Shown in pieces: positions 1 to 4,346 of a DNA stretch of 5,528 bases. The stretch is taken from NCBI GenBank assembly GCA_002394165.1, contig DGTA01000049.1, positions 1 through 5,528 of the forward strand. The letters run 5' to 3'. Source of the stretch: Lachnospiraceae bacterium UBA4348 (lineage in GTDB: Bacteria; Bacillota; Clostridia; Lachnospirales; Lachnospiraceae). The position numbers and the translations under genes are program-made. The notes beneath the pieces were generated by a model. It worked only from the letters and a program-made list of their open reading frames with translations. It ran no database searches and was not told where the DNA came from. Every line of letters begins with the position of its first letter. Positions within the stretch are counted from its first letter, which is position 1.

Positions 1-2
1 AG

Positions 3-77
3 ATCATCAAGCTCATGACCCTGGGGCTCACCGAGGCACAGGCGGAGGAGCAGATCATCAGCGGCTTCCTGAAATAA
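3..77 (+). CDS. SufB/SufD-family Fe-S assembly protein, C-terminal fragment
   Basis: Only the last 24 codons are present; the gene enters from the left edge and ends at TAA (75-77), directly followed by a second in-frame stop, TGA. The visible peptide ends in TEAQAEEQIISGFLK. That fits the usual end of SufB/SufD proteins: a short helix with a 'G-[LM]-[ST]-x-x-x-A' turn, then an acidic helix and a final 'GF' close to the stop. In the SUF pathway these proteins form the scaffold on which Fe-S clusters are built in the cytosol, together with the ATPase SufC and a cysteine desulfurase. The fragment is too short to separate SufB from SufD. No further suf gene follows, so this is probably the last gene of its operon. 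There is no ordinary T-tailed terminator right after it; the hairpin array begins about 20 bp downstream and may end or process the transcript (inference). Confidence 0.6.
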   Translation: MIKLMTLGLTEAQAEEQIISGFLK

Positions 78-100
78 TGACAGAGGATCAAACAGAAGCG

Positions 101-449
101 GGCGTAGAGATACCATGTTTTTTAAAACGCTACGCCTGCCTCGCGGACGAAAATCCAAAGTTGGCGTAGAGATAGCAACTATCTGCATTCTATCTGCCCG
201 TTTCTCGGACAAAAATCCAGAGCTGGCGTAGAGACATCAACGATCTGAAATCTATACGCCCGCTTTATCGGACATAGATCCGGAGCAGGCATAGAGACAT
301 CAACGATCTGAAATCTATATGCCTGCTTTAACGGACATAAAAACTGAGAAGGCGTAAATATACCCGCTTTTTGGAATCCCTACGCCTGGTTCCAAATTCA
401 CGAAGCCAGCGTTGGCATTGAAATACTTGTTTATTAAGATCTCTACGCC
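101..449. repeat. Tandem array of six 62-63 bp hairpin units
   Basis: Six units start at 101, 163, 225, 288, 351 and 413 (steps of 62, 62, 63, 63, 62). Each has a 36-nt imperfect palindrome (37 in the last) of consensus GGCGTAGAGAT, a variable centre of about 14 nt, then ATCTCTACGCC. Linkers at 137-162, 199-224, 261-287, 324-350 and 387-412 are 26 or 27 nt; the first four share a core like TCGGACAAAAATCC. Stems can extend into the linkers: unit 4 has a perfect 10-bp outer stem, AGCAGGCATA with TATGCCTGCT. Units 3 and 4 are identical over 34 of 36 nt and differ only at positions 4 and 33, which pair (G-C in one, A-T in the other). Units 1, 3, 4 and 5 keep the stem best; 2 and 6 are decayed. 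Unit 2 has its own small hairpin (170-184). No open reading frame of note follows the array. It could be an RNA with serial hairpins, a set of protein-binding sites, or an expanded satellite. The strand is unknown because the unit is palindromic. Confidence 0.85.
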
Positions 450-472
450 TACAGACATGAACAAGTACAGTT

Positions 473-608
473 GAATAAAAGACACCACCAGTCCACGGGG
501 AACGCTCGCGCTCTTGCCTCGCGCAGCGGTACATAAGGCTCGGGCTTCGCTCTCGCCAAGTACCGGCGCTGCGGCAACGTCCCCTTTGGACTGGTGGTGT
601 CTTTATTC
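473..608. mobile_element. Large palindromic (MITE/REP-like) element between convergent genes
   Basis: Arms at 473-495 and 587-608 are exact inverted repeats (core GACACCACCAGTCCA with TGGACTGGTGGTGTC) apart from one extra A in the left arm. Pairing continues inward at 497-501 with 580-584. A second stem lies at 523-532 with 560-572 (GCAGCG-GTAC with GTAC-CGG-CGCTGC, a 3-nt bulge), capped by a 27-nt loop holding GGC and GCC. The whole 136 bp folds into one long branched hairpin. It has no transposase gene and is GC-rich in the middle with AT-rich ends (GAATAAA and TTTATTC), the build of a non-autonomous palindromic repeat. In place it may act as a two-way terminator, since each arm ends in a short T-rich run after the stem and it lies between a plus-strand gene end and a minus-strand gene end. 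An open reading frame can be read through it on the minus strand, but I regard that as a by-product. Copy number elsewhere in the genome is not visible here. Confidence 0.65.
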
Positions 609-665
609 ATGCCGTAAACTTCAAAGGACTGCCCATTTCCGTGCGCGAAACCCACGATTCCTGCC

Positions 666-1547
666 TTACAGCTGCGGCCAGATCTCTTCAAAGATAGCTT
701 TCATCAGCGCATCTGCATCCCGGCATTCACTCATCATCGTGATGACTGCGTTCTTATCCCTGCAGATGATCGAGAGCTGGCAGAACTTGCCGTCTGCGCG
801 GAAGCTTCCCTCCGGGCCGCCCCAAAAGAGATAACCGTACCCATATGGATTGTTTGGGTTTGGTGCAGCCTGTACGGACAGGCTTTCCCTGACCCATTCC
901 GCCGGAAGGATCTGTTTTCCGTTCCAGCTGCCTTCCTGCAGATACAGCTGGCCGAACTTATGCAGCTCCTCTGTACAGATGAAGAGCCCGCCGGCGCCAA
1001 AGGTATGACCGAGCGGGTCTTCCTCCCACACGGTATGTCTGATGCCGAGTGGTTTGAGAAGTCTTGGCTCCAGGTACGAGGTGAGAGTCTGGCCGGCGCG
1101 GCGCTGTACCAGGATGCCTGCAAGGTATGGGCCCGCATTATTATATAGAAAAGCTTCACCCAGCATGTGGCTGAACGGCAGCGAAAGGGAAAGCTTCACC
1201 CAGTCTTTCTCCGTATAATGCGGCCGCTGCTCGCCCATCAGGTGCGGCTTCTCCTGTCCGAGACTCATGGTCAGCAGATCTCTTACGGTCGCTGCTGCAA
1301 GGGCCAGCGGGATTTCATCCGGCAGGTCATCCGGAAAAGCATCCGTCAGCTTCTCATCGATCGACAGCAATCCTTCCTTCTGCGCAATACCGACAGCTGC
1401 AGAAGTAAAGCTTTTGCTCGCCGAATAGGCGTTGCGCCTGACATCCGCCTCCCAGTCATATTGCCCGATCAGCTCCCCGTTCCGGGAAACTCTCACATTC
1501 AGGACCCTGAGCGGTGTCGCCCGCTCTACAAATCTTGTCAAATCCAT
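666..1547 (-). CDS. Serine hydrolase, class C beta-lactamase-related family
   Basis: A 293-aa protein of the beta-lactamase/PBP-like serine hydrolase family (COG1680 type), which hydrolyses or transfers amide or ester bonds through an acyl-enzyme. Numbered from the chosen start, the nucleophile motif is S42-A-S-K45 in 'YSASKSFTS'. The family signature RDLLTMSLGQ is at 89-98, and the second motif Y135-N-N137 is in 'FLYNNAGPYLAGIL'. A 'DPLGHTFGAGGL' segment (177-188) precedes the C-terminal lobe, where 'ADGKFCQ' takes the place of the classical KTG motif. No signal peptide or membrane segment is visible, so it is predicted to be cytoplasmic, unlike true exported beta-lactamases. A longer start exists 12 codons upstream (1583), but a good Shine-Dalgarno sequence lies inside that extension, so ATG at 1547 is preferred. 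It appears monocistronic: the gene upstream has its own terminator, and the palindromic element lies about 57 bp downstream. Substrate is unknown; antibiotic resistance should not be assumed. Confidence 0.88.
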   Translation of the reverse strand: MDLTRFVERATPLRVLNVRVSRNGELIGQYDWEADVRRNAYSASKSFTSAAVGIAQKEGLLSIDEKLTDAFPDDLPDEIPLALAAATVRDLLTMSLGQEKPHLMGEQRPHYTEKDWVKLSLSLPFSHMLGEAFLYNNAGPYLAGILVQRRAGQTLTSYLEPRLLKPLGIRHTVWEEDPLGHTFGAGGLFICTEELHKFGQLYLQEGSWNGKQILPAEWVRESLSVQAAPNPNNPYGYGYLFWGGPEGSFRADGKFCQLSIICRDKNAVITMMSECRDADALMKAIFEEIWPQL

Positions 1548-1557
1548 GCTGCATAAA

Positions 1558-1564
1558 CTCCTTT
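1558..1564 (-). promoter_or_regulatory. Ribosome binding site deciding the serine hydrolase start
   Basis: Minus-strand AAAGGAG lies 10 nt upstream of the ATG at 1547-1545. It falls within the reading frame if translation is begun at 1583, and no comparable site was noticed before that earlier ATG. This favours the shorter, 293-aa product. Confidence 0.7.
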
Positions 1565-1606
1565 TCGTTGAAGGCTGCCACACATATCCTCTTCCCGCCT
1601 GTCATG

Positions 1607-1636
1607 ATAGTAGCACTTACCTCGCTGGGAGGTAAA
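1607..1636 (-). promoter_or_regulatory. Possible sigma-A promoter and inverted repeat for the serine hydrolase
   Basis: On the minus strand TTTACC (1636-1631) and TACTAT (1612-1607) are 18 bp apart, each matching 4 of 6 consensus bases. A 7-bp inverted repeat, TTACCTC-GCTGG-GAGGTAA (1617-1635), fills the spacer and overlaps the -35 box, so it could be an operator. The -35 box directly abuts the terminator of the upstream gene. The match is modest and the promoter call is inference. Confidence 0.35.
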
Positions 1637-1670
1637 GAAAAACCCGCAGGAGATCATCCCGCGGGTTTTC
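1637..1670 (-). terminator. Intrinsic terminator of the secreted-protein gene
   Basis: The stem AAAACCCGC/GCGGGTTTT pairs 1639-1647 with 1661-1669 around a 13-nt loop. Read on the minus strand it ends in a run of five T and then CTTT, as expected for Rho-independent termination about 80 bp after the stop codon at 1748. The T-run on the plus strand is shorter, but some two-way activity is possible. Confidence 0.85.
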
Positions 1671-1747
1671 ATTATTTGCTGTGCTGTTTCCTGAATTCTA
1701 ATACCTTTCCGAAAAGAAAGGCGTTCACAAAAATCACATGTTAATGG

Positions 1748-2539
1748 TTATTTCCACCAGACGATCTCAACCGCGCCATGCCAAGTATGACTACTATAAT
1801 GCCTTGGCCGGATTCCCAAAACCCGAATATAGTAAATGCCGGCGTTCAATTTGTTATAAGAATAATAGATGTCATTATCAGAATCATCACTACTTCTAAC
1901 TTCCAGCGGCTGGCGTTTCGCATCAAACAGATCTATATCATTCGCCCCATAGACGTAAATCCTTTTCTTCTTTGTCAGTTTGATCTTATACCATCTCGCA
2001 AAATTATTACCCGGAAGCTGAACGATCGGCAGTTTTTTATTTGCTTTCCAGTTCAGCGCTTTACTGGATATATAATTGGGTTTAGTGACATATTTGCAGA
2101 GTTTGTACTTGAAGGCAAACTTGCCATAATTATAATCTGAAAACAAATAATAAGTCCCCTTTGGAAGAGCGACATAAAATGTCTTAGCACCTGTGGACTG
2201 ACTATTATACCAATAGTCTAAGGGGTTTTCACTACTGCCTTTCAATGCTTTGCTTAAATATAGATCCGTATACTGTTCGCCTTTAATAGTCAATGTCATG
2301 TAATAGTTTGCTGGCACAGTTACTTTATACCGGTAGCATGTATACGTGGACGTATATACGGTATAATCACTATTATATGTTCCTTTTGATTCACACCCCT
2401 TCGGCTTAATCCACGTATTCTGTTTTGTTCCAACCGCCTTATAGTTATATTTTTCAATATTCTTTGTTGCGTGAGCGACGGTTCCTAAAGTCATAACGAT
2501 CAAAACGCTTAGCAAAAGTGTCCTGAAAACTCTCTTCAT
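1748..2539 (-). CDS. Secreted protein with two PPC-like beta-sandwich repeats
   Basis: A 263-aa protein that I cannot assign to a named gene. Residues 1-24 are a clear signal peptide: MKRVFR, a hydrophobic core, then AHA as the likely cleavage site. There is no LPXTG motif, lipobox or later membrane segment, so it is probably released or held by non-covalent contacts. Two similar halves can be seen. Residues 71-147 run from 'YKVTVPANYYMTLTIKG' to 'LPKGTYYLFSDYNYGKFAFKYK'. Residues 184-260 run from 'YKIKLTKKKRIYVYG' to 'LNAGIYYIRVLG'. The 'G-[TI]-YY-[LI]' strand near the end of each half is typical of PPC (bacterial pre-peptidase C-terminal) domains, which are small extracellular beta-sandwiches. 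C49 and C68 could form a disulfide; C148 is unpaired. The protein is very rich in Tyr and Lys, with no catalytic motif. The gene is visibly more AT-rich than its neighbours. The start is supported by CCTCCTT (2549-2555), giving AAGGAGG 9 nt before the ATG. It seems monocistronic. Confidence 0.8.
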   Translation of the reverse strand: MKRVFRTLLLSVLIVMTLGTVAHATKNIEKYNYKAVGTKQNTWIKPKGCESKGTYNSDYTVYTSTYTCYRYKVTVPANYYMTLTIKGEQYTDLYLSKALKGSSENPLDYWYNSQSTGAKTFYVALPKGTYYLFSDYNYGKFAFKYKLCKYVTKPNYISSKALNWKANKKLPIVQLPGNNFARWYKIKLTKKKRIYVYGANDIDLFDAKRQPLEVRSSDDSDNDIYYSYNKLNAGIYYIRVLGIRPRHYSSHTWHGAVEIVWWK

Positions 2540-2608
2540 TTCTCTTTCCCTCCTTAGCTTCCCTTCAAATCAGATAAACCATATGCAACCATGCTAAAGG
2601 TTACATAT

Positions 2609-2642
2609 AGTCTATCACTCCCCCAAAATCACGTCAATTGAC
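2609..2642 (-). promoter_or_regulatory. Promoter of the secreted-protein gene with overlapping palindrome
   Basis: On the minus strand TTGACG (2637-2632, 5 of 6 to consensus) and TAGACT (2614-2609, 4 of 6) are exactly 17 bp apart. The perfect 10-bp palindrome GTCAATTGAC (2633-2642) covers most of the -35 box, so a repressor bound there would block polymerase. The expected transcript would have a leader of about 60 nt before the ATG at 2539. That palindrome may simply be chance in AT-rich DNA; the promoter itself is the stronger call. Confidence 0.55.
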
Positions 2643-2742
2643 ATATCTTCTAAAACATACAAAAACCTGCGGATATATCGGAAAAACACCTCTCTGAGTA
2701 AAATCAGTTATAACCCACCGCCGACAAGCCTGGACGGTTCTG

Positions 2743-2768
2743 TGTCATAATTGTCCCCTGTCATAATT
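2743..2768. repeat. Short direct repeat at the end of the permease gene
   Basis: TGTCATAATT occurs at 2743-2752 and again at 2759-2768, 16 bp apart; the second copy covers the permease stop codon. Just to the left lies GGACGGTTCTGTGTC, a phrase I associate with REP-like repeats in Clostridia (recollection, not checked). It may be a small decayed repeat. The rest of 2540-2760 holds the promoter described above and no recognisable gene. Confidence 0.4.
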
Positions 2769-3525
2769 CAGTGATGATCTTCACCAGCAGCAGTGCCAGC
2801 ACGATCAGTATGACCGGCCGCACGATCTTCGACCCTTTGGTCATCACCAGGCCGGATCCCAGGTAGTTTCCGGCCATGCAGCATATGGCCCCGGCGATGC
2901 CCAGGGGAATGATCACCTGTCCGCTGCGCCAGAACACGGCCAGCGAGCTTAAGTTGGTCGTCAGGTTGATCACCTTGGCATGGGCATTCGCGCCGGCGGC
3001 GCTCATTTTGGCGAATACCGTAAAAGCGATGATCAGGAAGGTGCCCGTTCCGGGCCCGTAAAGTCCGTCATAAAAGCCGATGATAAGCGCTGCCGCCATC
3101 GCCACGGCCACTGTCTTCCTGTCCGCCTTCACGTCGCCGCTGTCCCTGTCGGGAAACAGATGCCGGTTAAGGACGATAAAGGCGGCAACTGGCAGCGCCG
3201 CAAAGAGGATGTACTTCAGCGTTTTTTCACTCAGCGTCAGTGAAGCCCGGGCTCCCAGGGTGGATCCGGCAAAAGCGCAGATCACTGAGGGAACGGCGAT
3301 GAGGACGTTCACCATCCGGTTTCTGATAAAGCGGATGGTCGTAAGGCCTGTCCCGCAGGCCGATGAAAGCTTGTTTGTCGCGATCGCCGCGTGAACCGGC
3401 AGGCCGGCAAACAGATACGCCGGCAGGGAAATGAGGCCCCCGCCTCCCCCGATGGAATCGACGAATCCGGTCAGGAAAAGCATGGGGCAAACGATGAGAA
3501 ACATTTTCGGTGTCAATTGGATCAT
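2761..3525 (-). CDS. TSUP-family (TauE/SafE) membrane permease
   Basis: A 254-aa integral membrane protein of the TauE/SafE (TSUP) family, whose members carry sulfite, sulfonates, sulfoacetate or related anions across the cytoplasmic membrane. The family is built from two related halves, each starting with a Gly-rich signature. Both are present: 'GFVDSIGGGGGLISLP' at 20-35 and 'GFYDGLYGPGTGTF' at 150-163. Several hydrophobic segments surround them (about 8-24, 72-92, 104-120, 138-150, 205-225, 235-252). The length is normal for the family. The start has AGGAAG about 9 nt upstream within the 30-bp gap after the TPM gene, with no terminator in that gap, so it is probably the last gene of the operon coming from 5528. 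The substrate cannot be read from sequence. The SUF gene nearby on the other strand gives no firm link to sulfur metabolism. Confidence 0.9.
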   Translation of the reverse strand: MIQLTPKMFLIVCPMLFLTGFVDSIGGGGGLISLPAYLFAGLPVHAAIATNKLSSACGTGLTTIRFIRNRMVNVLIAVPSVICAFAGSTLGARASLTLSEKTLKYILFAALPVAAFIVLNRHLFPDRDSGDVKADRKTVAVAMAAALIIGFYDGLYGPGTGTFLIIAFTVFAKMSAAGANAHAKVINLTTNLSSLAVFWRSGQVIIPLGIAGAICCMAGNYLGSGLVMTKGSKIVRPVILIVLALLLVKIITEL

Positions 3526-3555
3526 GTGAAATTACTTCCTGTACTCTTTTTTGTT

Positions 3556-4332
3556 TTAGAAGCTGTGGCCGCCGCCCCCGCCGGAGCTGCCGCCGCCTCC
3601 GCCTCCACCGCCGCCTCCGCCGGAGGTGTGAACGGGAGAGTATTTTTTAGTCTGGCGCTTGAAAACAGGCGCTGCCGCGGTAAACGCCAGGGTAGCCGCT
3701 CCGGCTTCCAGGATCACATCCCGCGAGGGACGCGCGCCCATGCTGCTGCAGCTGACCAGCAGATAACAGATCATCAGCGCAGCGATCGCCGCCAGAAGGA
3801 CGTTTACGATATGTTTCATCCCTTCGTAGATGCGACCGCCCTCAAGCAGCGTTCCGGCCTGGTCAAACACAGCCAGCGCACAGTCGCCGTATCTACCCTT
3901 TTTTGCGTAGCGATAAACATTGTCGGCGATCTGGTTGGCCTTCGGCCTGGAGATCGTCCGGTAGACGTCGCCGTCACTGAAGATCCAGATCTTGCGGCCC
4001 GCCATGTCGATCATGAAAAGAATGCCTGAGTCTTTTCCGAAATATCCGCGGTATCGCTCCCGGGCGTAATCGGAAGTGCTGCCCGGCGCTGAGCATGTGA
4101 CGAACGCCGCGCCGCCGTATGCGGTGATCTCCTTCATCTTGTCGATCAGAGCCTGCTCCTCCCCCGCCTCCAGCAGGGAAGCTTCATCGCTCACATAGAC
4201 CCGGTACCCCGTCTCGGGATTGCGGTACTTTTCCTCCTGCGCGAAAACGCTCATGCTCATCATGAGAAGCATTCCCATGGCCAGGAAGAGAGCCGCCGTC
4301 TTTTTCATAAAACCGTTCTTAACCTGACTCAT
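3556..4332 (-). CDS. TPM-domain protein, membrane-anchored, with poly-glycine tail
   Basis: A 258-aa exported protein. Residues 9-31 form a signal peptide (MKKTAALFLAMGM to SVFA, cleavage after A31). A TPM domain (TPM phosphatase/Psb32/YgcG type, PF04536) covers about 44-166, with 'VSDEASLLEAGEE' at its start, 'DSGILFMIDMAGRKIWIFS' at 101-119 and 'YGDCALAVFDQAGTLLEGG' at 148-166. One membrane helix lies at about 175-195. The tail 'SGGG...SSGGGGGHSF' (237-258, with 11 then 5 Gly) is typical of this family. Such proteins are thought to act at the outer membrane face or envelope, but their biochemical role in Bacillota is uncertain. The ATG at 4332 is chosen because it overlaps the upstream stop as ATGA and has AAGGAGG 7 nt before it. 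A much longer open frame starting at 4530 runs through the upstream gene in another frame and is rejected. The signal peptide could instead begin at M9. Confidence 0.88.
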   Translation of the reverse strand: MSQVKNGFMKKTAALFLAMGMLLMMSMSVFAQEEKYRNPETGYRVYVSDEASLLEAGEEQALIDKMKEITAYGGAAFVTCSAPGSTSDYARERYRGYFGKDSGILFMIDMAGRKIWIFSDGDVYRTISRPKANQIADNVYRYAKKGRYGDCALAVFDQAGTLLEGGRIYEGMKHIVNVLLAAIAALMICYLLVSCSSMGARPSRDVILEAGAATLAFTAAAPVFKRQTKKYSPVHTSGGGGGGGGGGGSSGGGGGHSF

Positions 4333-4346
4333 CCTCTCTCCTCCTT
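4329..4346 (-). promoter_or_regulatory. ATGA start/stop overlap with strong ribosome binding site
   Basis: The upstream gene ends TGA at 4331-4329, sharing bases with the TPM start ATG at 4332-4330. The minus-strand AAGGAGGAG (4346-4338) lies inside the upstream coding end. This arrangement favours translational coupling, giving linked amounts of the two membrane proteins, and it fixes the TPM start. Confidence 0.8.

Noticed and set aside
101..449. CRISPR array (36-nt repeats with 26-nt spacers)
   Set aside because: The 36-nt units diverge in their centres and the first four 26-27 nt linkers share a common core, the reverse of CRISPR; no cas genes are present.
449..691. Minus-strand open reading frame of 80 codons over the palindromic element
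   Set aside because: It is mostly translation of the inverted-repeat element, has no noticed ribosome binding site, and has no recognisable domain.
1704..1721. Small hairpin CCTTTC-CGAAAA-GAAAGG downstream of the secreted-protein gene
   Set aside because: Six pairs, AT-rich and without a T-tail; the stronger terminator at 1637-1670 explains the region.
2718..2737. Terminator hairpin after the permease gene
   Set aside because: Only a 5-bp stem with a G-U pair on the minus strand and no T-run after it.
3391..4029. Plus-strand 212-codon open reading frame
   Set aside because: It is antisense to the TPM and permease genes and arises from GC-rich repeats such as the poly-Gly tract read as Ala/Pro; no family resemblance.
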